NCBI GenBank assembly: GCA_008921705.1
Contig: VFFE01009068.1
Span: forward strand, 2,122,529 to 2,186,528
Direction of reading: 5' to 3'
DNA length: 64,000 bases
Origin: Burhinus oedicnemus
Lineage: Eukaryota > Chordata > Aves > Charadriiformes > Burhinidae
Part shown: one piece after another, positions 23,501 through 36,300 of the stretch
How the letters are laid out: each line of letters begins with the position of its first letter
How positions within the stretch are numbered: the first letter of the stretch is position 1
Program-made: the position numbers and the translations under genes
Notes under the pieces: generated by a model
What the model saw: only the letters and a program-made list of their open reading frames with translations
What the model was told of the DNA's origin: nothing
The model's database searches: none

Positions 23501-26128
23501 TTTTTAATTCACATATGCATATTGTTTTGGGTTTTTCAGAGCTAAATAATTTTTAGTATCTACTCTCTTAATCTTGAGGCATCTTTACTGATGTGAAGTG
23601 CATAGATTTCACTGCTATTAAAGCTGTGTTCTTGTGCTATAGCTAGCTTAGTTGTGCACTTCTATGGTGAAAAACTGTCTTTGCAGACTACACAAAAAAA
23701 CCTTCAAATGCAAAATGTATTGACTGGGGGGTATAAAAAACCAGGAGGAGCTGGAAAATAATAAAAACAGACACTTACAGTGGAAGTGTGTATAGTCTCA
23801 GATTTCTGGAGAAATGAAAAAGCAAGAAATTGTGTAAAACAGAAAAAACTGCAAAGTTTCAATAAGCCATTTTCCATGGATTATTTAAATATTCATTGTA
23901 CCAGAAAAAGATAATTACTCTGTAACTTCACATATAGGAAACTTTTCTGACAGAGGAGAGGCTTAGTTAATATCTATGAAAAAAATGCATTTAACTTGAG
24001 TTTTCTGTCTCAATGTGCCTAAACAACCATTTTGAAGATGTTCTCTCTACATGTCATTCTCTAGCTTACAGAATATTTAAGTAGTCTGTCCATTGTGGAG
24101 AAACCATAAGAGAGAAATCTAAACCCATAAGGGTTTAATATGCACTAGCATGATGCTTATTTATTCATACAGTGTATCAAAAGCTGATTTCATTTGGAGA
24201 CACAAATTCATCCCTGAAAACACTTCTCCATTTCTCCTGCTAGTTTAGTTGTCTTTGCATTTACCTTGTGAAAACTCCTCTTTTTTTAGACTTTTCCTTG
24301 CAGTATGATATCCTGATGTATTCTACAGACAGTGTTACTAACATTCACCCATAGGAAACAGGAAAATATTGTTGTTGTTTTCATTTATTTTGTTTTATTA
24401 TACATGCTACATCACAAAAGGTGTCAGAATTAGTAGAAGTGATGTTTCGGAAGTATTTTATCATTGTACTTTTAGCTGAAACTATTTGGTCAGCTTTGAC
24501 ATAAATTTGCAAGTTCTTTTCCATGACCTTTCAGTTCAAGTCCATGAACTCCTTTCTGCATCTGTCAGTCAAGACTACCACTTGAGAATTTGAGTTAACC
24601 TTAGCAACGAAATTCTCAGCCTTGAAGAAGGTTTAAACCTGCTTGAGGCTGCTCCTGTTACTTCCCCTGCTGCGTCTCCATCTCTGTCTTTTGAGTTAAG
24701 CTCCAAGAAACTGTAATTGTTGGCCAGAGCAGCATCAGGTGAGGCTCATTTGAGCCCTTGGTCCTGCAGTCTTTATTTAATGCTCCTGAGGACCCTCATT
24801 GTGGTGAGTGGTGCTCAGAATTATGTCGGGTAGGAGTGTACCATACAGACAGCCACTAGAAAGGAAAAGTTGCCCATGATGCCTCCACTCCTCTTCCTCA
24901 TTCTTCTGAACTAAGATACAGAGTTTCTTGAACCTCAAGGCAGGAGGAGAGTAGCTGAGAGATGAGGGCTCACATAGCCCTACTTAATATCAGGTGCTCA
25001 GTGCATGGGAAGAGGGATACCTGGGATTTAGCCCTACAGGTACGACTCATAGTTTGTAACAGTAAGGATAGTCTGACTGCCAGACAGTACTCCTGTCCAA
25101 GAGTATGCGTGTATATGATCACTTGAGAGAAGAGCAGTTACATGTAAAAAGTTTGGATGTAGGACAACAAAGTTGTTGGTCTCCCACTGAATACACAAAA
25201 CGGTGAAATAGTTCAGCTACAGTAAAATTTAAGAGTTCACCTTTGCAAATGTATCTGAATAGGCAGAGACTTGAAGCTTAAGACAATTATTAACCTTATG
25301 GGGGTACAGTTTATTGCATATTTACCATCCGCCATCTCTGTTACTCAGCAGAAAAGAATGGGTGCTTTCTAAATGGATAATCAGAGGATTTAGGCATTTG
25401 CAGAAGAACTATTTTGAATCCTCTGTATGTTCATCATTTATAGTCAGAAGTGCATGGTGTGGGCCCTGTATTATCTAGTACTACCAGTGTTACTAGTGAG
25501 ACCTCATATTAACCAGGAATTTTAAGATACCAGAGAGTAACTATTTATAGCTGTAAAAAAATCATGTTCTTCAAAAGGAACTAGTATTTGCTGGTTTGTT
25601 TTAAAGCACAGGGTTTATTGTTAGTAATAAAGTTGATTTCATTACCTCTATTGATAAATATCATTGATTATAACATGTTGCCTACTTCCTTTTTCAGCCA
25701 TCAACATTAGGCTGTATATTAGAAGGAATAAACATTGGGATAAATATTTTGTCATACGTATTGCACAGATAATACATAACTTCATGTCTATCAGCTTATT
25801 AATGGCAGAGAAATAGTGCCACTGCACCTAGTGATAGTGCCACAGGAGAAGCAGGCTTGCATGTGGTACAGTAGAGCAATGTCCATCCTGCTGTCTTTCC
25901 CTCTTTGTAATCCTTATTAACTATACCATGCTGACTTCATTAAGGAATGTAACAGAAGGGTCTTATAGACATAAGTCTCGTTCTCTACATTTCCCTCAGT
26001 TTTCCCTAGGCCACTCTCCCTCCTGTTCCAGCTTGAGGCAAGGATACTGGGCATAAACTTCTATGTGATTGTTGCAGCTGAATTATTAAGAGAAGTCATA
26101 GTTGTGTGGTCAACTAAAGGTGTTTTAT
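20516..26128. other. AT-rich DNA without a recognised gene
   Basis: No gene was identified. A GC-richer patch at about 24640-25060 has no recognised homology. T-runs occur near 22532-22552 and 22721-22731. Confidence 0.55.
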
Positions 26129-26335
26129 TAATGATCAAATTATGATCAAATGGTAATTAATCATTGACTGAATGAAAATCAAATGGCAACCAAATGGTGA
26201 TTAAGCAATAATTGAATGTTAGTTAAACAGTGATTCAGCAATGTTCTGGCAAAGATTTAAATGATGATTTAAATGACAAGTTAGGTGGTGATTAAATGAT
26301 GATTTAGACAGTAATTTACACAGTGGTCAAACTAG
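26129..26335. repeat. Degenerate 12-13 base tandem repeat
   Basis: About 15 imperfect units of roughly 11 to 15 bases follow each other, of the type AAATGGTGATTAA. Variants include AAATGGTAATTAATC, AAATGGTGATTAAGC, AAACAGTGATTCAGC, AAATGATGATTT and AGACAGTAATTT. The phase is kept while single units drift, as in an old minisatellite. Sequence on both sides (about 26050-26128 and 26336-26970) could belong to the same insertion; see findings. Confidence 0.7.
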
Positions 26336-27434
26336 TACTTACTACACTTTTAATAATCAAGCTATAGCTGGATATATATAAATGTCACTAGCATACAATA
26401 TACTTATAGGCTGAATGTAAAGTGTTGTTTACCTCATTATAGGTATTGGATGCCAGGTAAGGGGTCTCTCAACTTTGAGGATTAACCTTGAGAGATGTCC
26501 CTGCTCAAGGAGATCACCGTCATGCAGCCTGCTGCCATACAGGAAAGCTCAATGGGCTTGGAGGGGCAATAAATTTTATAGCATAAAGTGATCGACTCAT
26601 AGTCAAACCCTCCACTTCAGTGTATGTAGCAGTTTTAGTTTTGGCTAGTCCCAGCTTGGGCTGGTACTGTTAGCTGCTGATATGACATGACCTAGAATCC
26701 TTAGCTCCGATGCAGCCTATCACAGTTCTCATGGTTTGCACAGCAGGGCTGATCTCAGTCAGGACTACATGTTGGTGATCCTAAACCACCGTACTGTTCC
26801 CTCACTCAGAGTGGGTGCATCCATCGCAATGGTCATGTAATTAGAGACCCTATAAAAAGGCTGAATCAAGGTTGCAGAGAAAACCTGATTTGTGGAATTT
26901 CCTTACTCTCGACTACGTAGCCTCAGGGTTACTTTTTGTACGTAACTCATAAATCAAGTAACAGGAGTAGTCTGTGCTTCTGAAATAACTCATTTTCTTT
27001 ATTACCACTGGTCAATTGCTATGCAAAGGCTTTTGGTGCATCATAACCATAGCAGTACAGTGTTTATTTTATAGTTCATTATAGCTGTGGTAAAAATACA
27101 CGGATGGATTCAGCCTCAATGCATGTGAACGTGATGTTATTGACATGTATAGAGCTGCACTGTCTTATGACTAAATCTGGCTATTGCTATAGCTGTAGTG
27201 TATATGTGAGCTAACATTGTTATACTAGTGTCATTTAATTTAGAAAGTTAATACTTTACACATCTTCCACTTTAAAGTGATCATCACAGAACATTAATTA
27301 AACATTGCTTTAGACAATAATGTGCTTTACTGTGCTAGTAATAAAATGTAAAGGTTAATTACTTAATGATTTAAAACCACAGCTTCTTTACATTGAAGAT
27401 TCTTTCTCTTTATAAAACAAAAGATAAAATAAGT
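26336..27434. other. Unassigned DNA, possibly part of an old insertion
   Basis: Between the tandem repeat and the CR1 lies DNA with a mid-GC stretch (about 26440-26970). It includes a TATA-box-like CCTATAAAAAGGCTG at about 26849-26863 and scattered CpGs. It may be an old LTR, but no family was recognised. 27220-27400 is rich in TAAT/ATTA motifs. No coding potential was seen. Confidence 0.4.
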
Positions 27435-28710
27435 ATCATAGAATCATAGAATGGTTTGGGTTGGAAGGGATCTTAAAGATCATCTAGTTCCAACCCCTCT
27501 GCCATGGGCAGGGACACCTCTTACTAGATCAGGTTGCTCAAAGCCCCATCCAACCTGGCCTTGAACACCTCCAGGGATGGGGCCTCCACAACCTCCCTGG
27601 GCAACCTGTGCCAGTGCCCCACTACCCTCATAGTGAAAAATTTCTTCCTGAGATCTGTTCTAAATCTATCCTCCTCCAGTTTGAAGCCATTACCCCTCAT
27701 CCTATCACTACATGCCCTTGTAAAAAGTCCCTCTCCAGGTTTCTTGTAGGCCCCATTCAAATACTGGAAGGCCACTGTAAGGTCTCCCCAGAGCTTTTTC
27801 TTCTTCAAGCTGAACAACCCCAACTCCCTCAGCCTGTCTTCACAGGAGAGGTGCTCTAACCCTCTGATCATCTTCGTGGCCTTCCTCTGGACTTGCTCCA
27901 ACAGGTCCGCATACTTCTTGTGCTGAGGACTCCAGAGCTGGATGCAGTACTCCAGATAGGGTCTCACGAGAGTGGAGTAGAGGGGCAGAATGATCTCTCT
28001 CAACATACTGGACATTCTTCTTTTGATGCAGCCCAGGATGTGGTTGGCTTTCTGGGCTGCAAGCATACATTGCTGTTTCTTGTTGAGCTTCTCATCAAGT
28101 CCTTCTCCTCAGGGCTGTTCTCAATCCATTCTCTGCCCAGCCTGTATTTATGCTTGGGATTGTCTCAATGCACATGCAGGACCTTCTACTTGGCCTTGTT
28201 GAACTTCATGAGGTTGTCATAGGCCCATTTCTCAAGCCTATCAAGGTCCCTCTGGATGGCATCCCTCCCCTCCAGTGTGTTGACCACACAACACAGCTTG
28301 GTGTCATCTACAAACTTGCTGAGGGTGCACTCAATCGCAACATCCATGTCACCAACAAAGATGTTAAACAGAGTTGGTCAGAGGAACGCCACTCGTCACT
28401 GGTTGCCACTTGGACATCGAGCCAACAACAGCACCTCTTTGAGGGCAACCATCCATCTAATTCCTTATCCACCGAGTGGTCCATCCATCAAATCCATGTC
28501 TCTCCAATTTAGAGATAAAGATGCTGTGCAGGACAGCGTCAAATGCTTTGCATAAATCCAGGTAGATGATGTCAGTTGCTCTTCCCTTATCCACCAACGC
28601 TGTAAGGGTAGTGTATAAGGCCACCAAATTTCTCAGACATCATTTGCCCTCAGTGAAGCCATGTTGGCTGTCATCAATCCCCTCCTTATTTTCCATGGCC
28701 TTAGCATAGG
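27435..28710 (-). mobile_element. CR1 LINE, 1.3 kb, 5'-truncated
   Basis: It starts on the plus strand with ATCATAGAATCATAGAATGG, the reverse complement of the two-octamer CR1 3' end. It extends through the 3' UTR and about 1.2 kb of ORF2 to the HGF-type reverse transcriptase motif near 28660. Homology stops close to 28710. The reverse-transcriptase active site is altered to FVDD (near 28300), where the family has F/YADD. Beyond the C-terminal part the frame is broken by indels. The copy closely parallels the 53.7 kb one, suggesting the same or a sister subfamily. Confidence 0.95.
27524..28066 (-). pseudogene. CR1 ORF2 C-terminal remnant
   Basis: This intact stretch of 180 codons corresponds to the region downstream of the reverse transcriptase catalytic core. 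It contains the conserved stretches LPLYSTLVRPYLEYCIQLWS, RLRELGLFSL, KKFFTMRVVGHW and [19 protein letters not shown], ending at the expected ORF2 terminus. It lacks the endonuclease, the fingers and palm, and a proper start, so it is a fragment of a dead element and not a host gene. Overlapping plus-strand frames are shadows. Confidence 0.9.
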
Positions 28711-29528
28711 CCATATTCTTATATTCTGAGTAAATCATATGCAAATGTTTGATGTAGTGAAAAATCAATTTGGCCATCTTGAAAAACTTCTTCATAAGTT
28801 ACTAATTATACAAATTCCCTGAGATACCACCATTAAAGATGTTGTTCTTAGAAAACCTTGAAATAGCCTGCTTATAAAGAGTATAAGCTTTGTTGTGAAG
28901 CTCTTAAAGTTCACTTTTTCAAGTCTAGCAGAGTGTAACCTCTCTTAATTCAAACTTTATTGCTTATATTCACTTGGTCCTTTTTTAAAGAAAAAGACAG
29001 GATATTTTGATTTTCCTAGGGGAGAGAAAAATACTTGCTGTCAAATAACATTACACGGGCCAGCTCACCCATAGTTTCTGGTGGGGTTTATTTTCTTGTC
29101 CTTTGTGCACTGACTTCCAAGTAAATACCCTGTGAGCTGTGTGTTTTCAGCTAGTTTTCACTTGAAAATCATGAGGTGCAAAGTTCTGATCAGAAACTGG
29201 AATTATATCTACTTTTTGGACTTTGCAAGTTATCGGAGCAGTTTTGTTATATGAACAACACGATCAAAAAGGTTGCCAAATACACTCTAATACAGGTTTG
29301 TATTGTTTTAGAGGTCTCTCTTAGCAAGCAGCTTTGCAAGACAAAACAAGGTAAAATGAAATTGTACAGTACAATGTGTGTAGGTTTTCTTCCTAGCAAT
29401 TTCTTCACTGTAGGCAATATAATGGCAAGAACAGAAGTAACATGATTTTTTTAAATAGGAAATGCACAAGGGATTGTTACCCTTTGGCTTTTTACTTTGT
29501 TACATTTGTCTTCTGCATATATGTTTTT

Positions 29529-29551
29529 AAAACAAACAACAAACAAACAAC
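29529..29551. repeat. (AAAC)n-like microsatellite
   Basis: AAAC and AAC units alternate over about 23 bases. Confidence 0.8.
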
Positions 29552-32500
29552 ATTTCCTGTAATCATAACCCCAGGAGGGTTTGAAGCAGTTATACAGTAA
29601 ATGTTGTCTTGTATGATTGTTTCTATCCTAAGAAAAAAGATTTCCTCAGCTGGAACATTGAAGGTTTTTTTATTGATGGAAAATTATGTTTAGAAGCCTA
29701 CTAAAGTAAAATGGTGTCTAGAAAATATGTTAAGACTGAAAGAAAATTATTCAGATGTCTCTTTTATGATACTTAAGGTGGTAATTATTTTGTAGTTATT
29801 GTCTAGTCATTGTCTTATTTGTGAACTAATCCAATCTATTTCTGGTGTAGCCAATAACATTTTGTTTAGCAGTATACCTAAGGATTTGCTGAAGACCAGA
29901 AAAAATAGAGGCATAGTTTTTTCTTGCTTACAAAATCTATTATCATATCAAAATGAAATAATGCAAAGACAGTAAGTTGGTTTAGCATATTCTGTCTTTA
30001 GTAAAATCTTTTTGAGTTTATTTATTTCAAATGTTATCCATGTATTTAATTATTCTTCACTTCAAATTTTTAGGTGAAACCTAGCATATTTTGAGGCTTT
30101 TAGTTACCTAGATTTCCTTTTCTCTTTTGCTGTCATATTATTTTTTACCACACATCACAGAAGTCATAGAGATTGTAGGTTATTCTGCCACCCTTTCCTT
30201 CCTCATGTCTTGCCCTATCTGGACCTCTCCTACCTCCATGGAGTTTGAGTGGCTTGAACAGATCTGGAGGGTGACTGGAGTGGAAACTGGAGAAGGCAAA
30301 ATTTTCTCTTTCCCCATTATCTTCTTAAATCTAAAATCAGTTCTCTCTACCTACTAGATATGATAATTACATTGTTTTTCTCTTTTTTTTTTAATTGAAT
30401 CACAAATGATCCAAGTATTTACTAGTTAAAAATGTAGATAAAACACTTTAAAAGATTTAGAGAAGAGAGAAAGTGAGACAAATGAGTACTAGGAGCTACT
30501 AGAACCATTCTGGATAGGAGGAGGAAAAAAAATGAGCTGAAAAAAGGGGGAGTAATAATAGAATGAGAGGAAGAAAAAAAAATGTACCTGGAGACTTAGG
30601 AATCCCAAGACATCATTTGTAGAGTGAAATTAAATCAAAATTACACTATAAAACACAATAAACATGCATTAGTACTGATTTAAAGTATACCTCAGATGCA
30701 TATAATTTTGAAGAGAGGCCATGTTTTTGTGCAACAATCTAGAACTGCATTAATAAGGACTGTTACATTGTATGTTATTTCCTAACTCCAACACCTAAAT
30801 GGACATCTAACAAGAGTATAGTACAAAGAGTTTCTCGGTACTTCTTTGTGCTTAAGCACAGTGATTATGAATGTGACATCCTCTATGCTGCAGATATAAA
30901 TGGCACAAGCTAAGGAAGCATGCAAACATCTATTATCTTGCAACGACTATAGCTTAGTCTTATGGCAGCTTTTCTGTCAAATTCAAAAGTTAGCCACATA
31001 CTAGTCATGTATAATACTGAGTTAAATGCACCCTCTACAAAAAAAATTCTTGTTAACAACTATTACAAAGCAATATAGACATCTTTACCAAGCACCGTGG
31101 AAATACATGCAGAACAGAACTCCTGTGCGCTATCCAAAAGGGACAGAACAAACTTAGGAAAAAAGATATTTAATTAAAAAGCAGTGTACTTTCTAGTCTG
31201 GTAACCTTTTTCCACCACTGAAAAGGGCTGAGTTTTTCTGTTGACACTGTGTATGAATAGAACTCTAATAATCCCACTTTAATGTTACACTAAACTTCCA
31301 GAGTTATTTCTTATACATTTTCATACGTCATTCTTAGGATTTTTGAAAACCTAAAGGTGCCATCATAAAATATGCAGTAACCAAGGATCTCCTAAATGAG
31401 TTATCACAGTTTATAGCTTTTTAAGAGTTAAAATTAAGTACAAAAGAAGTATGTATTCCTAATGTAATGTGTAGTCTTCTGTTTATTTTTATAAAGTCGG
31501 ACACTCCTAGCAATACGTGACTTGTCAGACCATAGAAAGAATATTACTGTGGGGTTATTGTGAATATAATGTAGCAATTGAGATCAGTTTATACGTTCCT
31601 CATAACATGCTTCATTTGCAAGCAGAAGATTTCTTGATCTGTGTTAAAGGAAGAACCATGTTTGGTTTTGTTTGGTTTAGTTGTTTTTTTTTTTAAATTT
31701 CTCCCTTTTCTTGTCTAATATGTTCATAGTTAAAAGCAACATTGAAGATATGATCCCTTATACATCAAAATCAGAACCTATAACCAACTAACCAAACTAA
31801 TGATCGGTACCGTCTCTTTTTCCTGTCCCAGTTAACACTGCAGATCCCATCAGCCCAGATCAATTGATTACAATGTGCATTGTGTGGTGTGTAACAGAAG
31901 AATAAAAAAAGATATTTTACTTTATATTCACTAAAAAAGCAGTATGAAATACTGAAATGGCCTCTGCATAACACAGCAGCTTCTGTTGCTGAGTAGGCAG
32001 GCTGTGCTTCTGAACTAACTAGGGTTTTGTTGTGGTTGATGGCTTCATTCCTAGGTGTAATTAATGGTGGTAATGAACATAGAGGACATGAATGTAGAGA
32101 AGATCGTTGTGACTAACATTTACCCTAGGGAGCAGTTCATCTACTGTATTATTTCTTCTAGAAAAGTTGCCTAGGAAATAGAAATACAAACTTTATTCTG
32201 AGGTAAGCATTTTTGTCTGCAGAAACACTGTGGCTAGCTTACCAGAAGTGAATCTAGATGTCATGGACCTAGGTCTATTAGGTTATAACTCCCTTATGCA
32301 GTCTAGTGGTAAAATGAAGCACGTAATAAATGAAAGTAAAATCATGATCGGTGTGAACTGGGGTATCTACTCCAAAGCCTGGAGTTCCAACCCAATAAAA
32401 ATCTACAAAATAAATGGGCTAAAAAGGTCATCACTGTTGTTATTGTTGTTTCTCTGCTGTCTTGGCATTACAATACTCTCTTTTATGGTCTCCAGTCTTG

Positions 32501-33325
32501 CATGGGCTTCACTTCTCATTCAATTCATATCAAATTCCTCTATTTCCGTGCCATTATTTCTAGTCTTCCCTTGTAACAGCATCTACACTCAACTACAAAC
32601 AGGCATGGGCTTGGTTTCTGATTTCCCAAATTCCCTCCCACTCACACGCACAGTTATACTAATTCTTTCAACATCCTTCTTCTCTGTGGACAAGCTCTGA
32701 TTTGTACACTTTTATCTTCTCCTCTCCCTCCAAGCCCTGCTGTAACACAGCCACCAATTTGTTATGTGCAAGACCTGAGATGATGGGCCCTGACACTGAG
32801 CTGTCACACTAGCGGGGCTCGAAAGACAACCCTGATTCTCATTCAGAGAGAGATTTCTGGAAAAAAAAATAAAGATAACATGAACATTGTGTTTGTATTT
32901 TTAAAGTCTGCATCAGTAAGCTACTTTTTGAAATGCTGGCTATAACAGAGAAAAAAACGTGGATCACAAAACCAGATCTTAAAATTAATTGATCTGAACT
33001 ACCATTTTTTTTTAAACAACCTACAATTTAAGCCTTTTTCAGGAGGAAAAGAAAAAAATACTGCTGAATGGTGCCCTGAGTGGGAGGACTGCATAACACC
33101 CACTTAAGTAAATTGGACATTAGGTGCTTTATTCTTTCTGTCATTCAGACCCAGTGACTTAGAGCAGCATAGTAGTTTCATGTGGGAATATGTATGTCTT
33201 TATGCATAGCAGCATAACTAATTGAATTACAAGCCATACTATACTGTAATCTTTTGGGGTGATAGGGGTATGGCTCAAACCTGAATGGGTTGAGTTTGTG
33301 TTGAAATTATTCTTACTGGTGGACA

Positions 33326-33359
33326 GGGGAGGACGGGGAAGACTAGGGGGAAGAGTGGG
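33326..33359 (+). other. Potential G-quadruplex
   Basis: Four G runs (GGGG, GGGG, GGGGG, GGG) are separated by loops of 5, 7 and 6 bases, meeting the usual G3+N1-7 pattern. The setting is an AT-rich region without a recognised element. Confidence 0.7.
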
Positions 33360-36300
33360 AGGTGGTGGACAGCAGTGACACAACCCATAAATGGAATTTT
33401 AGTCTTGCAGAAAAGCATTTATCAAAAACAGCCCTCACAAGCCAACATGAAAAGAAAATCTGGCAGCCTTCCCAAACCAGCATTCAGCAGACACCGAGTG
33501 CCCCTGCAAAGGCAGTGACTGCAGACGCCTGAGTGAAATAGGGGTCTGTTCTCAAATGAAGCAAGTTCAGTGATAAGTTACATAAAGGAGGAGACGTGTA
33601 TCAGAGCCCTAAAGGCCTGAGAGGAATAAAGACACCATCATGTGGACTAAAAGTTAATGCTCTGCTCAATTAGAGCTGCTAAACAGGATGTGCATATCTT
33701 TGTCTATTACTTGGAGGAGTGGATATTGTTTATACCGACGGACTAGCTAGGGGGTGAACTCTCACTTTGCTTTGGTGGGAGGCGATGGTAGGTGCTGGGT
33801 TTACTTAACCTTTGAAGGAAAACTACTTGCTGCTACTTTCCTACTCTGTAGCTGCTTGCCAGAGCTTTCACTGAAGGTATGTCTTTACTTTGTTAACATG
33901 AGTTGTGTTGCTGAGGTGAGGTAAGTTTCTGGAGAACAGCGTTGACCGAGGAACAACTTAAAATGCAAAGATGGTGTTAATGCCACTGCAGCTTAATTTG
34001 TTGTCATTTTCCGTCTTTTCCTGCTGTTATTTCCCAGTCGTGCATGTGAGGAAACATTTGCAGAGTCTCTGATAGTGGTTATACAAATAACTCCTATTGG
34101 TGATTCACAGGAGCTGTTAGGAAATATTTAAAGCAAAGAGAAAAACAGTCAAATGTCTAAATCTGCAAGACTGAAAATTACACCATGTCCCATTGGCTGT
34201 GTGGTAAAAAAGCACTTTGCAGAAGACCAAGAGTCTTTTACACAACAGATTTCAAGATTTTTTTTTAGTTCCTGATGAAAGTGAAAGTGGAATGTTTTAA
34301 GTTCTTTACAAAAGAATATTCTCCCTTAAAAATGTTCTATGTGCTTTCAACATTGGAGTTAATTTCTTTATGATTGCCTTATAGTATAACACAATATAAG
34401 TTTAAAAATCGAATCATTCAGAGACAGAAAATATTAACTTCCGAATGTCAAAAGTGAACGATGGTACCAAATAGCAACTTTCTCTCCATTGTTTTAAAAT
34501 GACATTTTGGAATAAAATGATGTAACACCAAGTAGTTTGTTTATTTTTAACAATCTCATACATACTGTGACTTGTGTGTGCTCCAGAGCTTCACTAGGGA
34601 GGGTTAGAAATTACGTTAGCCAAGAACAGGGGAAAGTGGACTGTGACTTTACTGTCTTAGTTCAACTGGGAAGCTCCTGTTAAACTTTTCTTTGTAATTC
34701 CTACTTTCCTCGATGATGTGTAGAATTGAATAAATCTGACGAGACTTGGCATTTTCCTTAGTATTATTTACTGTCATTGCCTCAGTCTCTCTAAAATGAC
34801 AGGATATAATTTTACCTGAAGGTCAGTTTGTTGTTTTGGCTAATTATAGTGATTCACAGGAATACAGCACGGAGTACTCAGTCCTTTTACGTACTGGCAG
34901 GGTTCAGTTACCTGATCAGATTCCTTAGCAGAAATTTTCTGATAGATTTACTGATTCTGGGATTGAGATTCTGGGTCTAAGAAATAACACTCTTGTGGCA
35001 AATTTTCTAAGTTAAGTTTCAGATGCAAAACCTAGCAAACAAAGAATAATTATGGTCCAATAAGGGAAAAAGAAATGATTAAAAAATTTGTGGGTTTTGT
35101 TATTTACACAACCTATTGTGGGGAGGGCAGAAGAAAGCAGGTAAATTATGCTTTCTGGTCCAATAAATTGTAATAATCTCAGGGGTTTTATCCCAATAGC
35201 ATTATTCCAGGACGTCTGTTTACATGGTATAACATGCTAGTGCTCTTTTTAAGGGATATTCTTAATTAAAAAAAAAAAAGAAATCTTGGGCATAACCCAA
35301 TTAATTTTAGGGCTTCGGTTTCTGCCAGGAAAATTATCTGTGGTTTTCTTTCTCAGACCTATATCCATAGGTTTTTCTCATGTTACTGTGTTCTCCTTTT
35401 ACATGAATGGGCTAGTACTCCTATTCACTGTTTTCATTATAAGGTGCTACTTATTAGTCAAGAGAATAACTGATCTTTTGATTTAAGATAGGTATTATTA
35501 TTCTGGTCCTTAAACACTACAACTACAATGCGAACTTTTAACCATAGTCCCTTAAACCTATTCATAGATTGACTGACATGAGAGAAATTCAGTAGATTTC
35601 CTTCTGTTTCTTTGACCACAGATATCTCAGTAATGACTGAGTCTCAACGAATAACAATTTTTAGTCAACTTCAGCATATTGTATGGGCTAGGTGGAATCT
35701 AGTTCTGCTTTATGAAGTGTTAACGCTTTCATTCTTCCATAGAGGAAAGAGTACATTTTAATGGGTAATACCAACAAAAATAGATTTTTAGCTCTTCTCA
35801 TTGGGGACAGAGATGGTCTGAAGAATGACATTACTTATCTTTGGCATCTAAGTACTGTTCTCATTACCTTTTATTTTGTGCAATGAATACTTAAAATGTC
35901 CATTCAAATGACAGTATAATACATTTTAATGAATGTCAAATTCAGCTTTTTCCAATACTGTTAATATTTTAGACACTAGCACTGGAGTACTATAGTCCAC
36001 TTAAATGTGATTTTATTCAAGGTGAAATTGAGAAATTTGCATTCAAATGCACTGTAATAGAAAAACTTACCAGTTTGATTCTGCATTCAGTTGCATGGGT
36101 GTGAAATCTTTCTGGAACCTCAGTGACTCATGCAAGTTCTGTCAGTGGAAATATCAATGCCCATCAGACTGTTAGTGTTCAGACTTTTCTTTAACTGCAG
36201 TTTTTGGAGATGAAATCATGTAATTAACCAAACACTTTCTAGTGACTATGGATTCTAAAACATGATATCAGCTGAGATCTCTGGCACTTTTTATATTTAG

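Noticed and set aside
24818..24830. TGTCGGGTAGG as a possible 5' LTR end paired with CCCCGACA at 38583
   Set aside because: The distance is 13.8 kb, no retroviral coding sequence lies between, and similarity is limited to eight bases.
27893..28512. Plus-strand open frames of 70-120 codons across 27.5-28.6 kb
   Set aside because: They are antisense shadows of the minus-strand CR1 ORF2.
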